From: Pontibacter roseus DSM 17521
GTDB lineage: Bacteria > Bacteroidota > Bacteroidia > Cytophagales > Hymenobacteraceae
Reading direction: 5' to 3'
Assembly (NCBI RefSeq): GCF_000373265.1
Contig: NZ_KB890762.1
Span: 367,705-431,704 of the forward strand
DNA: 64,000 bases
How positions within the stretch are numbered: the first letter of the stretch is position 1; each line of letters begins with the position of its first letter. The notes under the pieces are model-generated. The model had not been told where the DNA came from. It saw only the letters and a list, made by a program, of their open reading frames with translations, and made no database searches. This document shows positions 26,710-34,939 of this stretch, piece after piece. Position numbers and translations under genes: made by a program.

Positions 26710-27681
26710 TTAAAACTGAAGCGATTCACCAAGACCAAAGAACATGTACTGGTCTCCGAAAACCTGCTTAAAAACAGAAAAGCCTAGGTGCCCTGTACAG
26801 TGAGCAGGAGCCACGCTTTTAACGGCATAATCTTTCTGCATACGCTTGGCCAGCTCTTCTATGTAGGCACGGTCGTAGGGAATCAGGTGGAAGCCTCCGG
26901 TCACCAAGTAAATGTTTTCTTTGCGTGATTTCAGAGTTTCTTGGATGATGGTTTCAATGGTGGAGTGTGAGCATCCAGCGATGATGATTTGCCCTTTGGG
27001 CGAAGAAAAAGAGGCAGACAACTCAGGCAAGCCAATGAACTGCGGATTGTCTGCATGTGGCGGGTATTTGATGAAGGTGCCCATCAGTTGAGATGTGGTC
27101 GGAACGATGGTCAGGCCAGGCAGCACCTCTTCGGCTTTGGTCAGATACACTGCATTTCCTCTCCAGAACCTTCCGGTCGGGACAGTCACCATGCCTTCCA
27201 CTACCTGCTGCCCCCGGAAATACTGCTCGTCTTTTGGAAGTGTCTTGGCGACTGCCGTTTCAGCCTCACGAAAAGGGAACACGACCGGTGCGCCCAGGGA
27301 GAAGAAGTCGTTGGGTAGATAGATTCTTACGGCTGGATTTACACCGACCAGATAGTCCAGACCTCCCATATGGTCGTAGTGACCGTGTGATAGGATAGCA
27401 ATGTCTATTGTTTTGGGGTCGATGTTCAGGGCTTCGAGATTTTGCCGGAAGGTTTCAGCATTAGTGCCTGCGTCAAATAATATCGTCTTTCCCTTATACT
27501 CGATGAGGCAGGAGAAGCCGAAGTCCTGCTTCAGCCCTGCTTTATCTGCACCGAATGCATCATATAGATTGATAAGTTTTATAGTAGTTGAATTGGGGTT
27601 TGGCTGGGCAATAGCTGTGAACCTAATCGTGTTGGCTACAAACATCATAAAGGCAAGCAGTATGTTTTTGTATCTCCCCAT
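26710..27681 (-). CDS. Secreted MBL-fold metallo-hydrolase
   Basis: A 323-residue protein with a signal peptide (about 1-25, ending FTAIAQ). The metal site is AILSHGHYDHMGGLDYL, with later IIAGCSHSTIETII, TGGFHLIPYD and VAPAHCTGHLGF. The arrangement resembles the dihydropterin-synthase-like (Cys-His) MBL group. Substrate unknown. It lies upstream of the broken MBL gene on the same strand and may have formed a two-gene unit with it. Confidence 0.9.
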   Translation of the reverse strand: MGRYKNILLAFMMFVANTIRFTAIAQPNPNSTTIKLINLYDAFGADKAGLKQDFGFSCLIEYKGKTILFDAGTNAETFRQNLEALNIDPKTIDIAILSHGHYDHMGGLDYLVGVNPAVRIYLPNDFFSLGAPVVFPFREAETAVAKTLPKDEQYFRGQQVVEGMVTVPTGRFWRGNAVYLTKAEEVLPGLTIVPTTSQLMGTFIKYPPHADNPQFIGLPELSASFSSPKGQIIIAGCSHSTIETIIQETLKSRKENIYLVTGGFHLIPYDRAYIEELAKRMQKDYAVKSVAPAHCTGHLGFSVFKQVFGDQYMFFGLGESLQF

Positions 27682-28405
27682 CTTTCGTTATTGTTCTAGT
27701 AGGCTTCTCCCTTCTAAAGGATTGATAGGTGTACGTAAATAGTTGTGAATAAATAAGTTTAAGTAGTTTTATTTACTGACTAGTTTAACAGTCTGCGGAA
27801 GCATCTAGAATTATATAGGTTGCAATATTGGCCTAGGTAGTAACCCAAGAGGGTATATATCGAACCAAAAAAGCCGCTTTTTAATAAATGAAGCGGTTTT
27901 TTTTGTTGTAGTAGACAAAAGTATTGATTTATCAAACTTTATTCACAGTGACTTAATAGCATTTCAGGATTACTTTTTAGCAGAAGACCAAAACTCGCTT
28001 TACAGTTAGCCCCTTTTGAATAGTCCCTAGTTTGTTCCTGTCTTCCTTGATATGATACTGCGTAGGCATACCTGCTACAAATTTAAGATATAGAATGGAT
28101 ACAGATGGCCTTCGAGAACTTCTGGACCAGAAAACAAATGACCGTTTTTCATTAGATGAGCAAACAAGAACAAGTTGCCACGGTGAAGCTGCAAGCTTTA
28201 TTACGCAACTACCTTTACATTGAGTATAAGACACTGCATGATGAGTTGCTGGACAAGCTGACGGTCAAGTCGAAATTGCTTGAGCGTAAGCCGATGGTGA
28301 TGCAGTTAACGACCAAGGTGCTGGGGTTTAGGGAGGCGTTTGTTAGTGGATTAAATCTTGGAGGTTAGCTTCTGTCTGCTTTCTTACTATGCATTTTTAC
28401 CTGCT
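27682..28405. other. Intergenic region with bidirectional terminator; left edge of the sulfur island
   Basis: A stem AAGCCGCTT / AAGCGGTTT (27871-27879 with 27891-27899, one G-U pair) is flanked by six A and a run of eight T, so it can terminate transcription in both directions. A 70-codon plus-strand ORF (28156-28368, MSKQEQVATVKLQALLRNYL) has no recognised family and I leave it uncalled. It could be a small gene or fragment. The stretch is AT-rich. Confidence 0.5.
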
Positions 28406-29458
28406 TTACTCTTCTTGTGATATAATAATTAGCTGAAAAGGGCCATATTTATGCTGTTCTTCACTAAAGCTATCTGTATAAGGACCAAAAGGATAATCAA
28501 ATGGCTTTTTTGAAATATCAGGCCAGTCTTTGCTGATGTCTTTCTTCGGTCGAGGTAGCGAATTCACAAAAGCAGCCACGTCCCAGGCTTCTTCATCTGT
28601 AAGTTGAGGGCTGCCATACGTTGCTCCTAATGGCATATTAGCTTTCACATACTTGGCAAAGTTTGAAATACGGTATAAGCCAGCTCCGTCGTTGTAACTG
28701 TTTTCACCCCAAAGCGGAGGGTAAACATACACGGTACTACCTTCAGGTTTCATGCCTTCGCCCTCTTCGCCGTGGCATACCTGGCATTTCTGTACATATA
28801 TGGCCTTGCCCAATTCCGGACTGGCCGCACGATTCAGCAGCTCTATATCCATCAAGCCAGATCCCTTTACTTTTTCTCCTTTCTTTACATCATTCCCAAC
28901 CCATTGGATATAAGCGACCATTGCCTGCATTTCTTTAGAGTCTTTAGCAGGTGCAGTTCCGTTTAAACTGCGTTCAAAGCAGTCAGCTACACGTTTCGTT
29001 ACATCCTCTTCCACCCCTGACCGCGCCCGAACCTTAGGATAGGTAGATGCAACTAGTGAATAGTTATTTCCAAAAGGTTTAGTGCCTGCATCCAGGTAGC
29101 AGTTCTGACAATTCATTCCGTTTGATATATGTAATACACTTCCTTCAGGGCCGAGGTATTGAGCAGTGTTCTTTACCAATTCATGGCCGTAGCGGATTAA
29201 ATCACCCTCAGGTGTCGCAGGTAGCGATGCCAAATCGGGGGCTTTCCACATCTCATCGTCTGCTGTAGGTTCAGGAACTTTATCCGAAGCACTATTCTGA
29301 AATACCTGGCTCAAGTCCGGTAAGTACGTATGAGCCGGGGTGATTCGGAAGATTACAACTATAAATAACAGTAGTAACGTAGTAAGAGCACTTAAGCCTA
29401 TCAAATTAGATAACTTCACTAATTGGCTTCCAAAATCTTGTCCCTGACTGATTTTCAT
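28406..29458 (-). CDS. TsdA-like c-type cytochrome with one degenerate heme motif
   Basis: A 350-residue protein with one N-terminal transmembrane anchor. Two cytochrome c domains are present, arranged as in thiosulfate dehydrogenase/tetrathionate reductase TsdA: NGMNCQNCYLDAGTKPFGNN and VQKCQVCHGEEGEGM followed by NMPLGATYGSPQLTDEEAWD. The second has CxxCH; the first reads CxxCY because its codon is TAC where CAC would give His. The first heme may be missing or bound differently. It is preceded by a regulon operator (29516-29531), placing it under the sulfur-island control circuit. Confidence 0.85.
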   Translation of the reverse strand: MKISQGQDFGSQLVKLSNLIGLSALTTLLLLFIVVIFRITPAHTYLPDLSQVFQNSASDKVPEPTADDEMWKAPDLASLPATPEGDLIRYGHELVKNTAQYLGPEGSVLHISNGMNCQNCYLDAGTKPFGNNYSLVASTYPKVRARSGVEEDVTKRVADCFERSLNGTAPAKDSKEMQAMVAYIQWVGNDVKKGEKVKGSGLMDIELLNRAASPELGKAIYVQKCQVCHGEEGEGMKPEGSTVYVYPPLWGENSYNDGAGLYRISNFAKYVKANMPLGATYGSPQLTDEEAWDVAAFVNSLPRPKKDISKDWPDISKKPFDYPFGPYTDSFSEEQHKYGPFQLIIISQEE

Positions 29459-29486
29459 AGTCTAATCACTTATATTGAATATAAGT

Positions 29487-29531
29487 ACAAGCTATTGTAT
29501 TGCCATTTCATAATATGTGATAAAAGTCACA
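29487..29531 (-). promoter_or_regulatory. Crp/Fnr operator and -7 box of the TsdA-like gene
   Basis: Palindrome TGTGATAAAAGTCACA at 29516-29531. On the minus strand exactly 21 bases separate it from TAGCTTGT (29494-29487), a near match to TAnnTTTG; the start codon follows 28 bases later. Confidence 0.75.
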
Positions 29532-29632
29532 CGAGCCTTATTCAAATAAAAAAACTCAATATTTCAACTCCCGAAACAAAAAGAGCAGGAAGTTTATACT
29601 CCCTGCTCTAACAAACACACTAATCTAAATTC

Positions 29633-31285
29633 CTATCTGAAAACATAATCCACGTTTGGCAACTGCGAAAGTACCGGCGACTCCAGGTCCAGCACTTTGG
29701 CTCTTCCGTCTATCTTTGGAGATACTGTACCATTCTTTTTCAGGTATTCTTCCATTACATCGTGAACAGTATAATCCAGCACTTTCGGGTCTTTGGCGTT
29801 CGGCATGCGGCACAGCACATGGTCTGGCTCACCTGTTCTACGGCAGGCAGCCATGGTGTATTCCTTCTTCAGGTCGAGCGGCTTTCCACCAACCGTAATA
29901 GACTGTACTCGTTCACCTTTCGGGGCATTCGCATTGAAGGTCAGTTTCATTCCTGAGAACCGGATTACCCAACCACCAAAGCGCTCCAGCGGCTTTTCTG
30001 CAAATACATTATGCAGTTCCTGTTCCATCCAGTCTTTTATCTGCTGACCAGTAGCTTTGCCTGTTTTCACGTTCTCGTTCACAGGCAGCATGTTCCAGAT
30101 GTCGCTGTAGGTGATAGGCGCCCTGCCTGAGGCATCCGGTACGATTGGAGTACCAAAACGGAAACCATTTGAAATGGCTATGTCAGCGCCCGTCTTTAAG
30201 CGAACCGCATCGGTGATCATGTTATCCAGCGCATTCTCCACCACCAGGTAACGGTATAGAGGCTCCGTAGTATAGCCTAGCACCCTTTCCATTTGCGCTT
30301 TGTAGGGTGCCGTCTGCTCGTCCACTATTTTCTGTACGATAGGGTCAGCCGGATATTTCTTTGGGTCTACATCCATCAGCTCATAGCTCTGGTCTACTAT
30401 TTTACCATTTTTCACCTGCAGGTCCAGGCGACCAACGAAGGAACCGAACCCGCCCGGCTCTACTACCTGCGCATACTTGCGCTTCAGCGGCTTTCTGATT
30501 CTCTCATGGGTATCGTTGCCCAGTACAAAGTCCACGCCTTCAATTTCAGGTTGATCAGCAAGATAGATTTGTTTTGAAATGCCCAGGTGCGTTACCAGGA
30601 ACAGGATGTCTACGCCTTTTTCTTCTTTTAGCTCTTTGATGAGTGGTTGCAAGTTGTCTTCCAGTCCTTTAAAAATAAGCCCTTTGCTGAACACCGGATT
30701 TTGGCGAACAGGCACTTCCGGGTCGTTGTAGGAGATAAATCCCAGCTTAACACCTTTCATTTCTTTGATGATGTACGGCGGGTACAGCATCTCAGAACTG
30801 GCTTCATCATAAATGTTGGCACATACTACAGGCTTGCCATACGAGGCCAGTATACTGCGCATTTTCTGGCTGCCGAAAATCACTTCCCAGTTACCGGGAA
30901 TCAGGAAATCATAATCCATTGCTTTGATGACCGGGGCTATGGCATCTCCTTCCGACATGGCGGCCACGGCGCTTCCCTGTATCAGGTCGCCACCATCCAC
31001 AATCACAGTGCCTTCGGGATTTTCTGCCTTTACCTGTTTGAAGAGGGTTTGGATGTTGGCCATACCGCCACGCTCTTTAAACACAAACTCACCGTTTTCT
31101 ACAAACATCTCCTGGTGGGGCATCAGCTGCCCATGGATGTCTGCTGTCTGTAAGATGGTTATGATTTCGATGCCATCGTTGTTGGCTATGGTTTCACTGT
31201 TTCCTGTTGTTTGGCAACTGCTAAAAGCTGCCAAGCCAATAACAGATAGGGTTGAGAGTATGATTTTATTGAAGTTTAGCTTCAT
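29633..31285 (-). CDS. SoxB-like metallophosphatase lipoprotein (first copy)
   Basis: A 550-residue 5'-nucleotidase-superfamily protein with a lipobox FSSC at about Cys24. Metal motifs are LQTADIHGQL (DxH), VDGGDLIQGS, IPGNWEVIFG, VTHLGISKQ and GNDTHERI, and the C-terminal nucleotidase domain carries ISNGFRFGTPI. Trp replaces the catalytic His of GNHE, as in SoxB thiosulfohydrolases (GHWEF), so a sulfur substrate is more likely than a nucleotide. It is alone on its strand between the TsdA-like gene and a small gene, with no operator in its leader. Confidence 0.85.
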   Translation of the reverse strand: MKLNFNKIILSTLSVIGLAAFSSCQTTGNSETIANNDGIEIITILQTADIHGQLMPHQEMFVENGEFVFKERGGMANIQTLFKQVKAENPEGTVIVDGGDLIQGSAVAAMSEGDAIAPVIKAMDYDFLIPGNWEVIFGSQKMRSILASYGKPVVCANIYDEASSEMLYPPYIIKEMKGVKLGFISYNDPEVPVRQNPVFSKGLIFKGLEDNLQPLIKELKEEKGVDILFLVTHLGISKQIYLADQPEIEGVDFVLGNDTHERIRKPLKRKYAQVVEPGGFGSFVGRLDLQVKNGKIVDQSYELMDVDPKKYPADPIVQKIVDEQTAPYKAQMERVLGYTTEPLYRYLVVENALDNMITDAVRLKTGADIAISNGFRFGTPIVPDASGRAPITYSDIWNMLPVNENVKTGKATGQQIKDWMEQELHNVFAEKPLERFGGWVIRFSGMKLTFNANAPKGERVQSITVGGKPLDLKKEYTMAACRRTGEPDHVLCRMPNAKDPKVLDYTVHDVMEEYLKKNGTVSPKIDGRAKVLDLESPVLSQLPNVDYVFR

Positions 31286-31486
31286 GGTCTGTAGATAAAT
31301 AGGTAATGGGGATAAGCCTCATCAGTATAGGTATATCTGATTCGATTAATTGATTTTAAAGAGATGCACCGAGTCTTCAGGCTCTACACCTGAAGGAATA
31401 GCTACAAAGGAGCAGGAAGGGTGCTGATAGTAGAAGGAAACCACAGGTTTGATTATACCTGTTGCTGCCAATGAATAGGAAAATGA

Positions 31487-31873
31487 TTAGACAAGCCGGG
31501 GCGGGTCAGGCTCTAGTAATTTGCTAAAAGAGAGGTATGTTGCCTGTTTGTATCCAGACGTGTGAAAGCCCAGGTACAGAGGCACAAACACGAATTCACT
31601 GGTAGGCGCCGTACTTATGAGTTTTACAGAACAGTGGATTTCCACAGTACCATCCTTCTTCCCTTTTTCTGTAACTGGTGCTTTAGTTAGAAGCTGCTTT
31701 ACAGACTGGGTATTTTCACCCGTTGCTATGAACTGCTTTTTGGCTTCTTTTCTGAGGCAAACTTTCTTGATAGATACACCCGCACGTTCTCCAGGCACGA
31801 AGCTGATTACGGTCAGCACCGCAAGATGTAACATTAACATCAAAATAGCCCATATGTGCAGGTAGTGCTTCAA
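31487..31873 (-). CDS. Small exported protein ending in PDPPRLV, unknown function
   Basis: A 128-residue protein with a hydrophobic N-terminal signal or anchor (about 5-27), a central region rich in Lys and Val, and a C-terminal LEPDPPR. The protein at 38935-39297 has the same plan and ends LEYDPKPPRIS. Such PPR-ending small secreted proteins are frequent in Bacteroidota metal or sulfur loci, but I know of no assigned function. The gene is divergent from the rhodanese lipoprotein, sharing an operator at 31948-31963. Confidence 0.7.
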   Translation of the reverse strand: MKHYLHIWAILMLMLHLAVLTVISFVPGERAGVSIKKVCLRKEAKKQFIATGENTQSVKQLLTKAPVTEKGKKDGTVEIHCSVKLISTAPTSEFVFVPLYLGFHTSGYKQATYLSFSKLLEPDPPRLV

Positions 31874-31918
31874 GTAAAAGTTTTATAGTTTATGACTGAG
31901 TTCTACTGTGATATTTTA

Positions 31919-31963
31919 CAAAACAAGCGAAAGACCATGAGCTTAACTGTGACATTTGTCACA
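31919..31963. promoter_or_regulatory. Crp/Fnr operator between divergent genes
   Basis: Perfect palindrome TGTGACATTTGTCACA at 31948-31963. On the minus strand 21 bases separate it from TTGTTTTG (31926-31919), a -7-like box of the PPR-ending gene. On the plus side the equivalent position has a poor box, but the rhodanese start is 64 bp away, so it may serve both genes. Confidence 0.75.
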
Positions 31964-32027
31964 TTGGTTCAGGCAACAATGTGTGTAATTGCAAACTATA
32001 GACTTATTAAAAGCTTATAATTAAACT

Positions 32028-32426
32028 ATGCCTATGAACTATGTAGTAAAACTAATTGCTTTCGTGCTGTTTTTTGGATTTAGCAGTTGTCAGCAGGAAA
32101 CAGGTAGTACAAAAGTAAACTTAAATGCAACCGAAGTAAAGCAACTCATTGCATCTGATCAGGATATTATAGTGCTGGATGTGCGGACACCTTATGAATT
32201 TCAGGACGGCCACCTGGAAGGCGCTGTTAATATAGACTATACTTCACCGGATTTTGAACAGAAAATAGCCAAACTGGACACAGCCGCTACCTACCTGCTA
32301 TACTGTAAATCCGGTAACAGAAGTAGCCGTGCTACAGCTGTCATGAAGAGCCATAATTTCAATAACATTTACAACGCAACCGTAGGGTTTGATGCACTCA
32401 AATCAGCAGGGATGCAAACAAAATAA
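32028..32426 (+). CDS. Rhodanese-like lipoprotein
   Basis: A 132-residue single rhodanese domain behind a lipoprotein signal (FSSCQQ; ATG at 32028, alternative at 32034). The core has LDVRTPYEFQDGHLEGAVNI and the active-site loop LLYCKSGNRSSRA with its catalytic Cys. It transfers sulfane sulfur in the periplasm. The stop is three bases before the GTG of a YeiH-type exporter, so the two are probably an operon that handles sulfur and exports the product. Confidence 0.92.
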   Translation: MPMNYVVKLIAFVLFFGFSSCQQETGSTKVNLNATEVKQLIASDQDIIVLDVRTPYEFQDGHLEGAVNIDYTSPDFEQKIAKLDTAATYLLYCKSGNRSSRATAVMKSHNFNNIYNATVGFDALKSAGMQTK

Positions 32427-32429
32427 ACC

Positions 32430-33368
32430 GTGGAGATTTCAAGCAAAAGATATATTCAACTGGGCATTTTTTGGCTGATACTGTTACTGATTGTAATAAC
32501 AGACTTTATTGGTGCGCCGCTCGCTTTATTCTCAGGTATCGTATTAGGCCTGATTTTCGGTAATCCGTATCCGGCAAAGCTGAGCAAATTTACCAAGTAT
32601 TCTTTGCAAGCTTCGGTAGTAGGCTTGGGTTTCGGCATTAACCTGTACCAGGTAGCTGAAACCGGCTTAACAGGCTTCTTCTATACAGCCATCTCCCTTA
32701 TTGCCACCATGGTGGTCGGTTTGCTTTTGGCGAAACTGTTAGGCGTTGAGAAAAAGCTGAATCACCTTATTACTGCCGGTACAGCTATTTGCGGGGGAAG
32801 TGCCATTGCTGCCGTTGCCCCGGCTATAAAAGCATCAGAAAAGGAAATTTCTGTAGCGCTGGGTGTGGTATTCATTTTGAATGCGGTAGCCTTGTTTATT
32901 TTCCCATTTATCGGTAATCAGTTGCAGTTAACGCAGGAACAGTTCGGGGTTTGGGCCGCTATTGCCATACACGATACCAGTTCCGTCGTGGGGGCTGCCA
33001 CGGAGTTTGGTGAAAAAGCTCTCGAAATTGCCACTACGCTTAAACTAACGCGTGCGCTGTGGATACTCCCAATGGTACTGATTACAGGCTTTCTGTTTAA
33101 GTCGGAAGGCAAGGCAAGCTTCCCGAAGTTCATACTTTTCTTCCTGGTAGCATCCCTGTTCAGCACTTTTCTGAGTGGCCTGAGCGAAGTGTATGGCTGG
33201 CTGACCTTGCTGGCCCGAAAAGGCTTGGTTATCAGTTTATTTTTAACTGGTGCAGGCATTAGCATGTCGTTGCTCAGAACCATAAGTATCAGGCCTTTTT
33301 TGCAAGGAGTGGTGCTTTGGTTGGTAGTAGCCACCGGTTCTCTGCTGGCAGTTTATTATGTAGTCTAA
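32430..33368 (+). CDS. YeiH family putative sulfite/sulfate exporter
   Basis: A 312-residue UPF0324 membrane protein of about ten helices, starting with GTG three bases after the rhodanese stop. Characteristic segments are SLQASVVGLGFGINL, ITAGTAICGGSAIAAVAP, AIAIHDTSSVVGAATEFG and LFLTGAGISMSLLR. Homologues are induced by sulfite or cysteine and are thought to export sulfite or sulfate. It forms an operon with the rhodanese. Confidence 0.9.
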   Translation: MEISSKRYIQLGIFWLILLLIVITDFIGAPLALFSGIVLGLIFGNPYPAKLSKFTKYSLQASVVGLGFGINLYQVAETGLTGFFYTAISLIATMVVGLLLAKLLGVEKKLNHLITAGTAICGGSAIAAVAPAIKASEKEISVALGVVFILNAVALFIFPFIGNQLQLTQEQFGVWAAIAIHDTSSVVGAATEFGEKALEIATTLKLTRALWILPMVLITGFLFKSEGKASFPKFILFFLVASLFSTFLSGLSEVYGWLTLLARKGLVISLFLTGAGISMSLLRTISIRPFLQGVVLWLVVATGSLLAVYYVV

Positions 33369-33537
33369 CAGAGCAGGATTGCCTATAAAAGGTATGATGT
33401 AACATATTTAACTCAATGGCTACACGACTAACTAAACTTAGTGGTGTAGCCTTATCTACTTAACTATGTAAAGACAAACGAACTTAACTATTCTTCAACT
33501 CAACGATACCCATGCCTACCTGGAGCCCCACCAGGAA

Positions 33538-34914
33538 ATGTTTTGGGAGAATGGTACAACGAAATACCGTAAAGCAGGCGGCTTTGCTAAAATAGCAGGG
33601 TACTTAAAGCAACTCCGCCATGAGAAGCTGGATGCGGTGCTGGCACTAGATTGCGGCGACACATTTCATGGCACCTTTCCGGCTGTTGCATCGAAAGGTG
33701 AAGTAATGATACCTGTGCTGAACGAACTTGGCCTGGCAGCCATGACGGCACATTGGGAATTTGCCTATGGCCCGGAGCAGTTCAGGAAACTGACTGCCAT
33801 GCTCAATTATCCCATCCTGGCTATCAATGTGTATGATAAAACTACGGATAAGCTGGTGTTTGAGCCTTACACGCTGAAAGAAGTAAATGGCGTTAAAATA
33901 GGTATAGTGGGCATTGCCTGTAACATCGTTGATAAGACCATGCCACCCCATTTCAGTGAAGGCATTTACTTTACACTGGGTAACGAAGAACTTCCCGGCT
34001 ACATTCAAAAGCTAAGGCAGGAAGAAAAGGTTGATTTAATTGTACTGATTTCTCACCTCGGCTTCCCGCAAAACATGAAGCTGCTTTCCGAAGTGGAAGG
34101 TATAGATGTCTGTCTGAGTAGCCACACCCATTACCGAACCTCTAAAGCCATAAAACAAGGGCAGACGATTGTGATGGAGTCTGGTTGCCATGGTTCCTTC
34201 TTGGGGCGGCTGGATCTGATTATTGAGAAAGGCAGAATCTCCAACTATAAACATGAGCTGGTAGTAGTCTCTGATAAATTACCCGACGATGCCCACATGC
34301 AGGAGCTGGTTCAGCAAGCTGTTCAGCCTTACCATAAAGAGCTAAGCCAGACAGTGGGGGAGACGGCTACGGTGCTGGACCGGAACAACATCCTGGAATC
34401 TACCATGGATAATTTCCTGCTGCAAAGTATGCTACACGCAACAGGAGCAGAGCTAGCTTTTTCGAATGGCTGGCGTTACGGAGCGCCTATCGTTCCCGGG
34501 TCTGTTACCCTGAACGACCTTTACAACATCATTCCCATGAATCCGCCTATACAAACGGTGGAACTGACAGGGCAGGAACTGCAATACATGCTGGAAGAGA
34601 ATCTGGAGAAAACGTTTTCGCCGGACCCCTACGCACAGCAAGGTGGCTTTGTAAAACGGTGTATGGGATTAAGGGCCTTTATAAAAATAGAAGCACCCAA
34701 AGGCACCCGTATCCAGAAGCTCTTTGTGAACGACGAAGAACTGGACTTACAGCGAACGTATAAGGCTTCTTTCGTGACGGAGCAGGGCGTGCCTTCAGCG
34801 TATGGTACCAACCGCGCCGATGCAGGTATAAAGGCTATCGAAGCCATGAAGCAATACCTGAATAACCATTCACCAGTCCATGCAGACCTGCTGGGCACGT
34901 TCACGGCTGTATAA
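33538..34914 (+). CDS. SoxB-like metallophosphatase (second copy) with a lesioned 5' end
   Basis: The body has LALDCGDTFHGT, MTAHWEFAYGPEQF (matching SoxB HWE), ISHLGFPQN, LSSHTHYRTS and a C-terminal nucleotidase domain with FSNGWRYGAPI. The first in-frame ATG is 33538. The reading continues upstream without a usual start codon as NLTILQLNDTHAYLEPHQ, which holds the essential DxH at 33505-33513. It ends at an ATG-TAA pair (33466-33471). ATG AAA would restore it, so codon 2 appears to be a nonsense mutation. A product starting at 33538 lacks the first metal motif and should be inactive. No signal peptide is seen. Confidence 0.7.
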   Translation: MFWENGTTKYRKAGGFAKIAGYLKQLRHEKLDAVLALDCGDTFHGTFPAVASKGEVMIPVLNELGLAAMTAHWEFAYGPEQFRKLTAMLNYPILAINVYDKTTDKLVFEPYTLKEVNGVKIGIVGIACNIVDKTMPPHFSEGIYFTLGNEELPGYIQKLRQEEKVDLIVLISHLGFPQNMKLLSEVEGIDVCLSSHTHYRTSKAIKQGQTIVMESGCHGSFLGRLDLIIEKGRISNYKHELVVVSDKLPDDAHMQELVQQAVQPYHKELSQTVGETATVLDRNNILESTMDNFLLQSMLHATGAELAFSNGWRYGAPIVPGSVTLNDLYNIIPMNPPIQTVELTGQELQYMLEENLEKTFSPDPYAQQGGFVKRCMGLRAFIKIEAPKGTRIQKLFVNDEELDLQRTYKASFVTEQGVPSAYGTNRADAGIKAIEAMKQYLNNHSPVHADLLGTFTAV

Positions 34915-34939
34915 ATCTCACCAATTAAACACTAATACG

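Noticed and set aside
28156-28368. 70-codon plus-strand ORF near the left island edge
   Set aside because: No known motif and overlapping alternative frames. Considered as integrase or helicase remnant but nothing supports it.
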